NCBI RefSeq assembly: GCF_040939455.1
Contig: NC_134115.1
Location: 28,298,727-28,362,726, forward strand
Direction: 5' to 3'
Length of the DNA stretch: 64,000 nt
Origin: Microcebus murinus
Lineage: Eukaryota > Chordata > Mammalia > Primates > Cheirogaleidae
Shown: positions 44,823 through 56,749 of the stretch, in pieces
How positions within the stretch are numbered: the stretch's first letter is position 1
Layout of the letters: each line of letters begins with the position of its first letter
Program-made: the position numbers and the translations under genes
Notes under the pieces: generated by a model
Told to the model about the DNA's origin: nothing
The model's input: the letters and a program-made list of their open reading frames with translations, nothing else
Databases searched by the model: none

Positions 44823-46689
44823 GCCAGAACACAATGGAGTCTCTTGAAGTGCTTCCAGAGCACTGCCTGTCAGGGTCTGGAAGAGGACGAGGAACGTGGG
44901 GCACAGATCAGAAGGACAACAAGGAAATAGAGAGCACAGGGGAATGCAGCAGCCAGATAGGAAGCATTGGGTGTGCATGGGGTGCAGATGAAAAAGCACA
45001 GTCCACTCTTGGAGAACGTGATGAGGGTTTGAAAGAGTCGCAGGATTGACGGGCAGAAGTGGGTAAGTGATGGGCGTGGTCCACAAGGGACCACTCAAGA
45101 GCACATTTGGAGCAGCCAGGGCTCCTTTTCTCCGAGTTAGAAGACCACTGTAATGCTTCTGCTCCAATAGAAGTCACCTATTGTCCTCTAGTTAATGTCC
45201 TTGATGTTCTCTAGAAGGCACTCTGAAGGACAAACATTTAGAAAATGAAATTTGTGGATAGACAGTACTTTCAAGATTTCATATTGAACTTTTAGCCAGA
45301 GTGCTCATTTATTTTACAAACTTGGGAGAATAAGAATAACCCACTTTTTCTATAGAATCCTCAGAGTTGAATTATTATATGTTTTTTCTATAAATACATC
45401 TTTTCCTTGCATTGCTGTACAGCAAGATTACAGATTGCCTGCTTTCTCTTGATACAAATTGCACTATTGGGTCAACTCTATATTTTCTATAATCTAGGTA
45501 TTGTTAATATAAATTAAGCTGTCATAAAGGAATATGAATTTTAAAAATTACAGTTTTGTCTGGAAGATGGGAATTGATGCCCACCATTAATTTTTTTTTT
45601 CTTTCAATAGCAGCTCTATTGAGTATCTATTTCTGTAGTTAATTCTTGGTCACCCGCAGTGTTGTAAACAGGTACACCATGGATAAATCAAATTTGAATG
45701 TCACTCCCACATATTCTGGTTATTTATTTCAGATTTTATTTTTGCTTGTTTTACCTCACTGGCTCAGCTGCTATTCACCCCTAGTTTGTGATAAGAAAGT
45801 AGCTTGTAAGAATAATGCAAACAATTTGTGCTCAGAGGACTATGCACAAATGACGAATTTCTGTGCCTTAAAAGACACCATGAGTAAGAATAAAATGAGC
45901 CATCATCCATGACCTTCAGAGAACTTAGAGTACAAAAGCATTTTCCAAAATAAGAAATTCCAGCGAAGAGGGCTTGAGACAAATACAAGGAGGCAAATAA
46001 TACTACTTTAAGTATTTATCTTGAAACATATAAGTCAGCACCATCCTCCAAATTTATAGCTACCATGGGCACCTGAGATGACCAAGTCTGTACAATAATT
46101 GTGGACCTGAGAATGGTTGCATGCATACAGCTTTATTTTCAGCATAGCATTTCCTTGAAATAATTTTCCTTCCAGTTTCTCTTCCATGCCATCCCTCCAT
46201 CCCTCCAGCCCTCTGTCTCACCAGGCTTGGTCTGCATCACACCTACTGTGTTGTACTGTTCAACTCTCACCATCTCTGGGACATAAGAAGTGTTTATTTT
46301 AACTGGTGATCTGGTTTGTTGGTGACCATTATTTTACTTTAAGATGGATTTCCTCAGATCCATGGATGCTCTGGCAAACTCAGAATTGCCATACAGGAAG
46401 TGAAATTTTCTTAGGCCATTTTGCCAACTCCTCCCATTTCTCAAGATTACCACTGAAGCCTGTGATAAGACAAACATTAATTATCTAAGTCTTTTTAGAC
46501 AAGGTCATTCTGATCATATGGATTGCATTTTTATCAATTACCCATGCATTCGCACATACCAGCATGTGATTATGGCAGACACGCTAATTCCTTCAGCATT
46601 TCTAAGTGCCCACTCTTTTAGACACTGGTAGCCCCCAAATGAGTAGACATGGTCGCCACTCTAAGAACTCATGTGAAATGTGTTTGATA
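44823..46689. other. Unclassified DNA
   Basis: About 1.9 kb with no named repeat. The minus ORF of 159 codons (44,688-45,167) is proline/cysteine-rich, overlaps the MITE and has no domain features. Confidence 0.4.
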
Positions 46690-47362
46690 AATTGACTATA
46701 ATCAAAATAACTAAAAATAACAAATGTTGGCAAGGATATGGAAAAATTGGAACCCTCATGCATTGCTGGTGGGAGTGTAAGATGGTGAAACTACTTTAGA
46801 AAATAGATTAGCAGTTCCTCAAAAGGTTAAACATAGAGTTACCACATGACCCAGCAATTCTACCCCTAGGTATCTCTCCAAGAGAAATGAAAATGTATGT
46901 TCATACAAAAACTCATACATGAATGTTCATAGGTGGAAATAACCCAAATGTCCATTAACTAATGAATGGATAAATTGTGGTATATCCATACAATGGAATA
47001 TTATTCATCCAAAAAGGAATAAAATGCTGATATATGATACAATATGGATGAACATTGGGGGAAAAAAAATGACAAAAAACCCACATATTATAAGATTCTA
47101 CTTATAGAAAATACCCCAAATAGGCAAATCTATAGAGACAGAAAGTAGATTAGTGGTTGCTTAAGACTGAGGGGATTGGGAGGGAATGGGAAATGACTAA
47201 CGGATATGGGTTTCTTTTAGTGGGTCATGAAAATGTTCTAAAATTGATTGTGATGATAGCATAGCCTTGTGAATATGCTAAGAATTATTGGAATTATACA
47301 CTTTAACAGGATGAATTTTATGGTATTTGAGTCATATCCCAATAAAGCTATTAAAACTTTTT
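46690..47362 (+). mobile_element. Old L1 (L1MB/L1MC-like) 3' end
   Basis: 'AAATGTTGGCAAGGATATGG', 'CCTCATGCATTGCTGGTGGG', 'CCCAGCAATTCTACCCCTAG', 'GTAGATTAGTGGTTGCTTAA', 'CACTTTAACAGGATGAATTT', and an end near 'AATAAAGCTATTAAAAC'. Confidence 0.85.
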
Positions 47363-48289
47363 AAATAAAATGTATGCTTTTAATATTTGGAACACTAATT
47401 CACTGTGTTAGATTTTGTTTGGGTTTTCCAGTTTGGTTTACAACTTTGCCTCATGCTTGTTCTTGGCTATTTGGAGTGGGCTTCAGCTATCTGCAAACTA
47501 CCCTGCTGCTCTCTCTGAAATAGTTAGCTGGTAGTCTGCACATCCTTCACAAAGAACTTTCCTGCTGCTCTGTTCTTGACGGTGGCAGTGCCAGGCACTT
47601 CCATGGCCTCTCCCAGCCCACACCTATGCTCTATGTCCCATGGGAGGGGCTTTGCAGATCTGGAATTTTTCTGCACCTCTGGAGCACTGACATCCAAAGA
47701 GAGACTTTCCTTTATGGTTAAACCACTGAGCTGGCTGGGCACTGCCCTTTATCTTGACAGGCCAGTGCCATATCCTAAGGCTCGGGCCTGGTACCCTCAC
47801 TTCCTCCTTCATCTCAAATGGATTCCAGTATAAACCAGTTGGTCTGAGGTTTCTCTATTTTATATTTATCAAGTGAAGTCCTTGGCCCATGCCCTATCTT
47901 TAATTCTCCCTCATCTACCCTGGGATCTTGACTTACAATTGAACTGAACCGGATTTGCTGTACCCCTACTATTAGGACGCAGCCTCTGCCTTCATCATTC
48001 TATTTCCAGTTGCCAGAGCTGCCAGCTTGCTGCTTTTCTACCACCCTTTCCCCTTCACCATACAACTTATTTTATGTTTGCCCCACCCTCCTTAGTAAGG
48101 GGTCACAATGCCTCCATAAGTGGGTAAGAGGTACCAGGTGGGAACTGCAGCAAAATGATGAACTGAGCCTCCTTCCAAAGAGCCTGCCCTCCCTCATAGC
48201 CCTGCTGGCTGTTACCGCATGAAAGTGTGGCCTACAGCTCCCAGATCTCCCTGGTTGTCAAGGAAAGCAAAATCTACATTTTTAAGTAT
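47363..48289. other. Unclassified DNA, repeat-poor
   Basis: Mixed-composition DNA with several short ORFs on both strands, none with domain features or splice support. No named repeat. Confidence 0.4.
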
Positions 48290-48400
48290 AATGCCCTAAT
48301 TTGTAAGGTTTGGCTCAATTTTCTAAATTAATTTTTAAAAACACTGTGCAAACTAAATGAAACTTATCTGTGGGCCAAATGTAACTCAAGGACCACCATT
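48290..48400. mobile_element. hAT-type transposon fragment
   Basis: 'CAAACTAAATGAAACTTATC', 'TGTGGGCCAAATGTAACTCA' and 'AGGACCACCATTG' resemble the end of a MER/Charlie-type element (degraded 'gggccaaat..ggaccaccagt'). Confidence 0.5.
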
Positions 48401-49404
48401 GTGATATCTCTGCTTACGCTCTGCCCAGCAATCTTTCCTTCTCCCAGCAGTCTGCACTCCTCCACGCCAGACTCACACCAACAGCCTGACACACGATGCA
48501 TACAGCCGAAAGAAAAGCACTGAGCAAATTTGAATGTAATGCATAGAGAGATCTCATTAACTTTATAAACACACAAGAGATAGTGTTATTTTGGGGGTCT
48601 TAGGAGGAATTCTGCAAAGTGCACACGTGGACCAGCCAGGAGACAATGTATTCACATCCCACAGACAATATTCTCCAATGATGGAACCTGGATTCCAGCT
48701 TGTCGTGTTTGGAATGATGCTTTGATACTGGTGAGATGATCTATTAAAGCAGTTACCCTAGAGATGTCCATATTAACATAAAATACTTTTGCTTTAAAGA
48801 TTCAGTTTTCAGCATAACGATGTAGAGTTCATTGAGTCTGACATTCACATATTGAGGGCAACTGAATACTTGGCATGGGGCAAACTCCTGCTCTAACCTT
48901 GATTTCAATGCATGATTTTACTTGACTAGTTTAAATACAATCTCTCTTATTTCATTCTCCTTCTCACTCAAACTGAAACTGATTTCTATGTTGATCCTTC
49001 ATGGCAGACTCAGGTTATTTATGTAAAATGTGATGTTAGTCATTGTGACAGTATAAGATTTCTGCTAAAGTAAGTGAGTTTTATTTTATTTTCTAAGTAC
49101 CAGGCAGCATTCAAAAGTAGTGATGTGGCCATTCAAACTTTTTCTCCACAAAAAGAAATCGTCAAATGATGAGTACTTCGACATCCAGATTTGCATACTT
49201 CAAATTGCAGTTCACCCCAGATATGTTAATGAGTGTTAGGAATGATTAAACTTGAATTTGTAGTCTGTGGAAGGAAAGGTAATCCTAGGTAGATATCCAT
49301 TAGAATAGGCAATATGTAAAGAATTAACACTATTTAGAATGTAAATATTTTTATGTATTTGTAATACATACTTTTTCATATATACTTGTGTGTGTATATA
49401 AGCA
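48401..49404. other. Unclassified DNA
   Basis: No gene or named repeat recognised; A+T-rich after 48,900. Confidence 0.4.
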
Positions 49405-49490
49405 GGTGCTTTATTTTTTATTTTCAATTATGGATACATAATAGTGGTATGTGTTTATAGGGTACATGTGATGTTTTGATACACAGATAC
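49405..49490 (-). repeat. L1-like fragment hosting an Alu
   Basis: 'ATTATGGATACATAATAGTG..TTTATAGGGTACATGTGATGTTTTGATACACAGATAC' is common L1-flank text. The end was duplicated by the Alu insertion. Confidence 0.45.
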
Positions 49491-49820
49491 TTTTTTTTTT
49501 TTTGAGACAGAATCTCACTCTGTTGCCCAGGCTAGAGTGAGTGCTGTGGAGTCAGCCTAGCTCACAGCGACCTCAAACTCCTAGACTCAAGCAATCCTCC
49601 TGCCTCAGCCTCCCAAGTAGCTGGGACTGCAGGCATGTGCCACGATGCCCAGCTAATTTTTTCCCTATATATTAGTTGGCTAATTAATTTCTTTCTATAT
49701 ATAGTAGAGATGGGGTCTCACTCTTGCTCAGGCTGGTTTTGAACTCCTGAGCTCGAGCAATCCACCCGCTTCGGCCTCCCAGAGTGCTAGGATTACAGGC
49801 GGGAGCCACCACGCCCGGCT
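49491..49820 (-). mobile_element. Alu SINE, young lemur type, with perfect target duplication
   Basis: ACACAGATAC occurs at 49,481-49,490 and again at 49,821-49,830, flanking the element. The reversed lemur insert 'TATATATTAGTTGGCTAATT' is present. It is full length, with low divergence. Confidence 0.97.
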
Positions 49821-50159
49821 ACACAGATACTTTAAAGCAGCAAGGAGTTATAGTAAAATTCCACTGGTTAATGCTTACCCGGCATATCACAGTTTATTTA
49901 TTAATTATCATTTCTCCCAGCAAAAATCTTATAGTCTTTCTCATATTTTGTCAAGAATTGGAGGCAGTGCTCAATTAGCATTGATCATGAAATGCTATTT
50001 CATGAATTCATTTTTTAAAGAAAAATAATGAAAGTAAATGAAGCCTAAGTTGACCAAATAATTAAACCCATCCTCAGAAAAAGATAAAAGTATTTAAGCA
50101 CCTCAAAGATCAAAATCTGCTATTTATATAAATAACCCTGCGCAAAAGCTGTAGACTGG

Positions 50160-50336
50160 ATTGTGGCCTCCCCAGATTCTCATATTGGAGACCTAAACCC
50201 CATGTGACTATCTGGAGATAGAGTCTTTATGAGGCAATTAAAGTTAAATGAGATCGTAAGAATGAGGATCTAATCCAATAGGACTATGGCCTCATAGGAA
50301 GAGGAAGAGTATATATATCAAAAGAATAGGAAAGCG
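50160..50336 (+). mobile_element. MLT1 LTR, first part
   Basis: 'GGATTGTGGCCTCCCCAGAT', 'TAAACCCCATGTGACTATCT' and 'GAGATAGAGTCTTTATGAGG' are MLT1 text, interrupted by an Alu. Confidence 0.8.
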
Positions 50337-50337
50337 G

Positions 50338-50625
50338 GCCAGGCGAGGTGGCTCACACTTATAATCCTAGTGCGTTGGGAGGCTGAGGTGAGAGGATCGC
50401 TTGAGGCCAGGAGTTTGAGACTAGCCTGAGCAACATGCCAAGACCCCATCTCAACAAAAAATAGAAAAATTAGCCAGGCATGGTGGCTGTGCCTTTAGTC
50501 CCAGCTAGGGAGGCTGAGGCAGGAGGATTGCTTGAGCCCAGGAGTTTCAGGTTGCTGTGAGCTATGATCATGCCACTGCCCTCATGCCAGGGCAACGAAG
50601 TGAGAACTTGTGCCAAAAAAAAAAA
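50338..50625 (+). mobile_element. Alu SINE, old type without the lemur insert
   Basis: 'GGCCAGGCGAGGTGGCTCAC', linker 'AACAAAAAATAGAAAAATTA', a shortened right monomer, and an A-rich tail from 50,615 that merges into GAAA repeats. Confidence 0.93.
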
Positions 50626-50858
50626 GAAAGAAGAGAAAGAGAAAGAGATTTCCCCACCCCTGTCCTACCGTTTGAGGACACAGTGAGAAGATAGATGGTT
50701 GTCTGCAAGTCAAGAAGAGAGCTCTCACCAGAAAGCAATCCCTGCCAGAATCCTGATCTTGAACTTTTCAGCCTCCAAAACTGTGAGAAAATAAATTTGT
50801 GTTGTTTAAGGCACCCAGTGTATGATGTTTTGTTATGGCAGCCCCAACTGACTAACAG
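50626..50858 (+). mobile_element. MLT1 LTR, second part
   Basis: 'TGAGGACACAGTGAGAAGAT', 'AGAGCTCTCACCAGAAAGCA', 'AGCCTCCAAAACTGTGAGAA' and 'GTTATGGCAGCCCCAACTGA' complete the LTR. Confidence 0.8.
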
Positions 50859-50884
50859 AGCAATCTAATTAAACGTCTGCAGGC

Positions 50885-50945
50885 CTCTGTTTGCTTATCT
50901 GTAAAATGGGAGAGTGAGTCAAAATAATTGCTACAATTTTTTCTA
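50885..50945 (+). repeat. MIR core fragment
   Basis: 'CCTCTGTTTGCTTATCTGTA' and 'AAATGGGAGAGTGAGTC' fit the MIR core. It is short. Confidence 0.45.
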
Positions 50946-51172
50946 AATCTAACATTAGATGACTGGATTTCCCATGAAACACCTAAATTTCATGAAGATT
51001 CTGTCTGCATCTCTGTGATCTCATATACTCAAAAAGTCTTATTTTGAATAAGGAAAACATCACACTGAATAAATAATCCACAGAACAATTAGTTACCATA
51101 GATAAAGCAAAATCTATAAATAGACATCCTCCCTGCTAAAAACATCCACACATTCAACATTATTATAGGGCC

Positions 51173-51470
51173 AGTGTTACTCAAACTTTGGCCATTTATA
51201 TTTTATGTCAAATCTGAGTACTTATATTTTTATTCATTTAAAACTTGTCTTTAAAAGGAATTTAAATTAGCTCACTTTTTTACAATTAGCCACACCCTAT
51301 GCAATCATATGCTTGATTATGCCAGTTTTATGCATTCTTCCAATAATTGTTAAAAGAAATGTACAGTCCCCTAAATTAAATTAAATTCTATCAAATATCA
51401 TCTAGAATTGTGTGATACACGCTTGGTGGTACACATAACACAACTTTGGAAAATACCAGAGTAGCCTATG
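51173..51470 (+). mobile_element. hAT-type DNA transposon remnant
   Basis: Starts 'CAGTGTTACTCAAACTTTGG' and ends '..CACAACTTTGGAAAATACCA', imperfect inverted ends of the CAGTGTTTCTCAA type. The interior is A+T-rich and non-coding. Confidence 0.55.
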
Positions 51471-51524
51471 AAAACAAGTATATAAACATTGGTCTAGAAT
51501 ATTAGATTCTATGTTTACAGGAAA

Positions 51525-51624
51525 CTACTATAGTAACACATTGCATTTTATTAAGATAGAAAATTATCAATTGTTATATCCATTATTTTTCATTAGTCAG
51601 AGAATTTGATTCTATACATTATTT
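51525..51624 (-). other. CFAP95: Predicted 3' UTR of CFAP95
   Basis: About 100 bases from the TAA stop to a presumed cleavage point 15-25 bases past the AATAAA at 51,547-51,552 (read on the minus strand). The exact end is inferred. The UTR is A+T-rich and contains no repeat. Confidence 0.55.
51547..51552 (-). terminator. Polyadenylation signal AATAAA for CFAP95
   Basis: The + strand reads TTTATT, hence AATAAA on the transcribed strand, 72 bases past the stop codon. The sequence beyond it on the minus strand is T/G-containing (TGTGTTACTATAGTAG), as usual for a downstream element. Confidence 0.65.
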
Positions 51625-51807
<183 letters not shown>

Positions 51808-52624
51808 CTATGAGGGGAGAAAAAGAAATAACATTGAATTACTGAAATATATAAAAAGAAATGATTTTCAAAAGTTTATCTTTAATATGTTATTCTATGA
51901 TCAAAGATTAATTTTTAACAATTGATTAATTTGGTTTCTCAAATAACAAACACTTCAATGGAAAAAAATGGTTATTGCATTTATAAGTACTTCAAATGCT
52001 GAAAGAGGGAACTAATTCATGGTTGTTTTATTTATAAAACTAAAAAGTTGAGTTATTATACATGTAAAAACTTTTCTAAACCACAAATAGCATAAAGAAC
52101 AATTTAAATTTTATGATCATCTAAATAAGACCAAAACAATTACAATTTAACTACCATTCAACACCTTTCTTAAAATATAAGTTATGACCATTCCAAAGAA
52201 CAATATCTTGGGTTATATCTTTAATAATTGCTACCAAGTCATACTTTCCAGGACAATGGTAAATGCCAAGCTCTAAGATTTATTCCTATGAGATATTTAC
52301 CTCAACATAACCCAGTATAGTGTTTAAGATGTTTATCCCTAAGGCTACTTCATAAAAACTTCATTGTAATAAAATGAGACACTATCATTGACCATTTCCC
52401 AAAAGAAATATTGATTCTTTTAGATTATACCAGGGGTGATCACAGACATGGAACATAAAACCTTTTAATGATTATCTAATTTCTGCTTTAAATTGGTTCT
52501 AATTTTAAAGCACTAGGACAATATTGAAATTAAATCACCAAAGCTATAGAACAATGAAAGAACACCAAAATAGTTCTGATCTTAGATTGGTTTTGTTGAA
52601 AACAATTGAAATTTTAACCATATA
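51808..52624. other. CFAP95 last intron, proximal part, no repeat seen
   Basis: A+T-rich unique DNA next to the terminal exon. A minus-strand interval near 52,299-52,341 has a weak donor-type match but poor acceptor and is not called. Confidence 0.45.
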
Positions 52625-52880
52625 TTCAACAATAATAGTGTCCATTTATTTATTGAGTGCCTATTATGAGTTGGGCACAGTACTTGAGTGTTTATACCTT
52701 TTTATCTATAACTGGGTTTTCAAGCATGAATTATTACTCCCTCTTTACATATAAGAAAAGTTGATTTGCTTATTAAAAAAATCTCAGGAGAGAATTTAAA
52801 GAAAGCCAATAATAAGTGAGTGACTAAGCCAGGACTATAAATTAGGTCTGCCTCACTGTAAAACCCCTTGTCCCTCTAAG
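52625..52880 (-). repeat. MIR SINE
   Basis: 'TTTATTGAGTGCCTATTATG', 'AGTTGGGCACAGTACTTGAG', 'GTGAGTGACTAAGCCAGGAC' and 'GGTCTGCCTCACTGTAAAAC' follow the complement of MIR from end to head. Confidence 0.7.
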
Positions 52881-53344
52881 ATTTTCACAAAACTTTTAAT
52901 AATCAAGAGATGAAAAGGAATATAACCTATAAAATCATAAAGGTACATAATATTTTGTCACTGTTCTATATGGTTTGGGCTTTAGTTTTTGTCGTTGGGG
53001 GCTATTTCTTTCAGCTTTTTGGAAGATTGGTTGGTCGTGCAGATAGAATTCCTTTAAATGAGATTTGGGTAACACTAGCCCAAACCCTCCTCTCAGAGGG
53101 AGGCAGGATCTTCTCATTCCTAACCCTGCTGCAGTCAAACTGAATAGAGCTTCCAATGAAAAGTCTACATGTTCCTTTAGCATTTCATATACAGAGAGGA
53201 GGATTTATCTTTTTGAGGTGAGTGACAAGATAAAATGCAGTGTTCTGGGAAACTGATTCTGGCAGGAGAAATACTAAAAACTAGAGGTAGGAAGAACTGG
53301 ATTCTAGAACTGTGATTAGAGTTAGATCTCAATAACTCAGATGT
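52881..53344. other. Unclassified intronic DNA
   Basis: No repeat or exon was recognised; ORFs on both strands are short. Confidence 0.4.
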
Positions 53345-53765
53345 CATCCATGGGGTGGATCAATAAATGTGTCTATACATACAATGAAATATTATTTGGC
53401 AACAAAGGGAATAAAGTACTGAAACATGCTACAACACAGATGAAACTTGGAAACATTATGCTAAGTGAAAGAAGCTAAACAAAAAAGATCATATTTTGTA
53501 TCATTTCCTATATGAAATGTCCAGAACAGGCAAACCCACAGAGACAAAAAAGTAGATTAGTGGTTGCCAGGGAACAGGAAGATAGATGGGCAGTGACTGT
53601 TAATAGGTATAGGGTTTCTTTTGAGGGTGATAAAATGTTCTGAAATTATTGTGATGATTGTACAACCCTGTGAATATACTAAAAATCACTGAATTGCATA
53701 CTTTAAAAGGGTGAATTTTATAGTATGTGGAATTGTGTATCTCAGTAAAGCTGTTATTTTAAAAA
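53345..53765 (+). mobile_element. Old L1 (L1MB-like) 3' end
   Basis: 'GATCAATAAATGTGTCTATA', 'AGTAGATTAGTGGTTGCCAG', 'TGAATTGCATACTTTAAAAG' and 'TATCTCAGTAAAGCTGTTAT' are the late L1 3' UTR, close to the copy at 46.7 kb. Confidence 0.85.
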
Positions 53766-53863
53766 AGATTGAATGCCTTGGGTGAGCAATTCTGAAGTTA
53801 GAAAAATTGGTTAAGAGACTGCTGCCCATTAACAATGTTACACTGGGTGCCTCTAATTTTCTT

Positions 53864-54125
53864 TTTCTTTTTTTTTTTTTTTTATTTTGGCATATTATGG
53901 GGGTACAGATTTTAAGGTTTCAATAAATGCCCATTTCCCCCCCTCCCCCCAAAAGTCTGAGTCTCCATCATGACCATCCCCCAGATGGTGCACATCTCAC
54001 TCATTATGTATGTATATACCCGCCCCCCTCCCCCCTCCCACCTCCCCAATACCCTATTACTGTAGCACCTGTGTGTCCACTTAGGTGCTACTCAGTTAAT
54101 ACCAGTTTGCTGGAGAATATATCTT
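53864..54125 (-). mobile_element. Short L1 3' UTR insertion, lemur type, antisense
   Basis: Poly(T) at 53,869-53,883, then the complement of the lemur L1 3' UTR: 'TTATTTTGGCATATTATGGG', C-rich tracts at 53,937-53,951 and 54,019-54,047, and 'CAGTTAATACCAGTTTGCTG'. It is only about 250 bp and severely 5'-truncated. The sense strand holds G-runs typical of L1 3' UTRs. Confidence 0.85.
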
Positions 54126-54209
54126 TCTGAAGGAAGAAAAAAAAAAAGATTTACAGCATCTGCCAATTTCTGTGGTGTAAATACACCTACTCTGGCTGAC
54201 TTCAAGTTA

Positions 54210-54745
54210 CCAGCATGATGTCAGTGAACACTAAGGAATACATAAGCATAATCAGCTCATGCAAACTATGAAGAGCTGGCTCCAGCTCACCCCTGAATCT
54301 ACTTCTCCCATTTCCCAATGTGTAACAGCCTTGCAGTTTGAGCAGGACTGACCCCAACCCCAGGTCTACTAGGGCAGTATCTAATTGGTCTAAGACAATC
54401 AGGTTCAGTGTTAGGCATATGACTTGAATTTGCCCCAAAAGATTAAAGCCCAGGATTTTTTGTTCAATGGTTTGGATGAAAGAAGCTCTTTTCCCACCAT
54501 TTGGACATAAATGAAGAAGCATCTAGCCCAGGTTGCTGTTGGCAGCCCTCCTACAATCAGTCTAGCATGAAACCAACACCATAAAAGGCAGATTTGAAAG
54601 TCAGTAAGAAACATGATGGCATTGTTATATCAATCCATTCCTGAAATCTGACTTTTCAAAAAATATAAACCAATATATTGCTGTTATTGTCTGATCCTGT
54701 TTGAGCTGGGATTTGAGCATCTCACTAAAAGCATCCTAACTAATG
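54210..54745 (+). repeat. Old interspersed repeat, family uncertain
   Basis: Ends with '..CTGTTTGAGCTGGGATTTGAG..AAAGCATCCTAACTAATGTAC', the usual ending of a dispersed LTR-like mammalian repeat. Interior phrases 'GCATATGACTTGAATTTGCC' and 'TCTAAGACAATCAGG' support it. Confidence 0.4.
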
Positions 54746-56189
54746 TACATCCAAATAATCTGCAATATTGGAACATTGAGGTATACTTGGAATCAGAGCA
54801 AGGAAGTGGGTCATAACCAAAGGAACAGGGCATATAGAAAAAGTAGGAGTGGAGGCAAACAGTGAGTCTGTGACTAAGCATACCACCAGGAATCAGGAGG
54901 ATGCAAACATGGTATAGGTGAACAAAGCAGAAACAAATTAACAAATTAACAAAATTAAAACAAACTACTGGAAACCCAGAGGATATACATATTATAAGAA
55001 AGCCTTTCAAAGTTTAATAAAAAGGCATGAAACAGAGTAGAAAAAAAAGTAGGTGCACCAAGAATAACCTTAAAGGACCCTAATATTGACTGCAGCTCAG
55101 AACCAAGGCAAAATTGAGATGATGGGACTCCTGAACAAGCAAACAGTTTGGTGTACCACTCAAACCAATGAAGGGGCTAATAATTGGAAAATTATTTGTA
55201 TGGTTTCACCTTACAGAAAAATGCCAACAAAAGAGCAAAGTAACACCAACTTCTAACATGCAAAATAATTTCTGAGCAAGACCATAGCCTTGTAGTCCAA
55301 CTCACATTTTTGAGGACTTCAGAATATCAATAATCAAATCTGGGAGACTCAGATTACAGAGTTCTCCAAATGCACAGAGAAAAATGCCCTTTGCCACAAA
55401 GGCTTAGAGGAGAGTTGAAATAAAGAGAAGGAACACAGGGAAGAGTCTATTTAGAGAATCCTGGGAAGGAAAAATTAAGGGAGAAGGGAAGCAGAAAAAA
55501 TGTCTTTCCCAATTTTCCCATCCCTGGGCTTGAATCAGCCAGAGTCCCTTTGAACTGGACAGAGAGAAATGCATTAGATAAATGAGATGGTGGCAAAAAG
55601 GCACAGGGGGCACCTGGCCCCCATTTCTGTTGAGAACTCTTGAAATAGATCACTCTCCAACTGCCCTCTCCTTTGCCTAGCATGATCGGGCAGGGGAACC
55701 TCTAAGATTCATCAATCCTGAGCCACTTTTGGTATTCTGTGGCATAGACAAGATCCTGCAGTAGCTGCAAGTCTGCAGAGGGGGATATTATTACTAGCAG
55801 CTGCAGCACTGAACATTGGAGCTGGGACTGATTAAGACTCACAGAAGGCTCCAGTGGGGTCTACAGTATCTATGGGAGTGGAAATAAGGCAGAGTCATCT
55901 CAGACATGCCTCTGGGCTCCAATCAAGCCCAGAGACAAAGAGAAAAAGACTGCTAGTTACAGTGCCCACATAGTTTGGCCACTCATGTCAACAAGGAAAA
56001 GAGCAACCGTGTGGACTAGGCATATTACCCCAGACACCAAGACAGGTGCAGAACACCATATGCAAATCCCTACTCTCCCCTCTGGCACCAGGATGCTAAA
56101 TCACATCCCTCTCTTCACACAGCCGGATGCCATCTTAGAAAGAAGCCATTACTACGGCCACATAACATCCACCCTGCCCGGCAATCAGT
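54746..56189. other. Unclassified intronic DNA
   Basis: About 1.4 kb with no named repeat or exon. ORFs here are below 80 codons and lack splice support. Confidence 0.4.
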
Positions 56190-56530
56190 AGTGCACCATA
56201 GTAGGCCTTTATTCTGCCTCCAGATTCTGTGGGTCAGGAATTCGGACAGGGTACAACAAAGGCACCATGTCTCTGCTCCACCATGTCTGGGGCCGCAGCT
56301 GGGAGGACTTGAAAGTTGGAGGTGAGTTGAGGGATAGGGGCTGGGAACATTTCTCATTCTGATTGGTAGTTGATGCTGGCTGTCTGTCGGAACCTCAGCT
56401 GGGGCTGTCGGCGGGAATAACTACATGAGTTCACTCAGATTCTAGGGAAGGTAACCTAGGCCCTGCCTGCCAATGGGAAAAGCATCAAAATCACATTGTG
56501 AAAGCACATGGGAGAGGAACACAAGTTACA
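56190..56530 (-). mobile_element. MLT1 (MaLR) LTR, older subfamily
   Basis: 'GATTCTGTGGGTCAGGAATT', 'GGGGCCGCAGCTGGGAGGAC', 'CGGAACCTCAGCTGGGGCTG' and 'TCGGCGGGAATAACTACATG' are the complement of an MLT1J-like LTR. Confidence 0.7.
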
Positions 56531-56639
56531 GCCACTTTTGGAAAATGTGATTTTTCTTCTCTTTTCAGGGAGAAGAGTAGGGTATGTTAGGGTCCTCAAG
56601 ACCACCCCTAGGTTTAATGATTTTATACACACACACATA

Positions 56640-56745
56640 CACAGATGTTGCTCAACTTACAGTGCAGTTATGTCCCAATTAATTCATCTAAGTTGAAAGT
56701 ATTCATAAGTTGAAATGAATTTAATACCCTGATAAACCCAACATA
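56640..56745 (+). mobile_element. Tigger-type DNA transposon fragment
   Basis: 'ACAGATGTTGCTCAACTTAC', 'CATCTAAGTTGAAAGTATTC' and 'ATTTAATACCCTGATAAACC' resemble the terminal part of a pogo/Tigger element; the rest is cut off by the L1. Confidence 0.5.
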
Positions 56746-56749
56746 ATGT

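Noticed and set aside
44688..45167. 159-codon minus ORF
   Set aside because: It runs into the palindromic MITE-like element, is Pro/Cys/Leu-rich without motifs, and a second frame is open over the same DNA.
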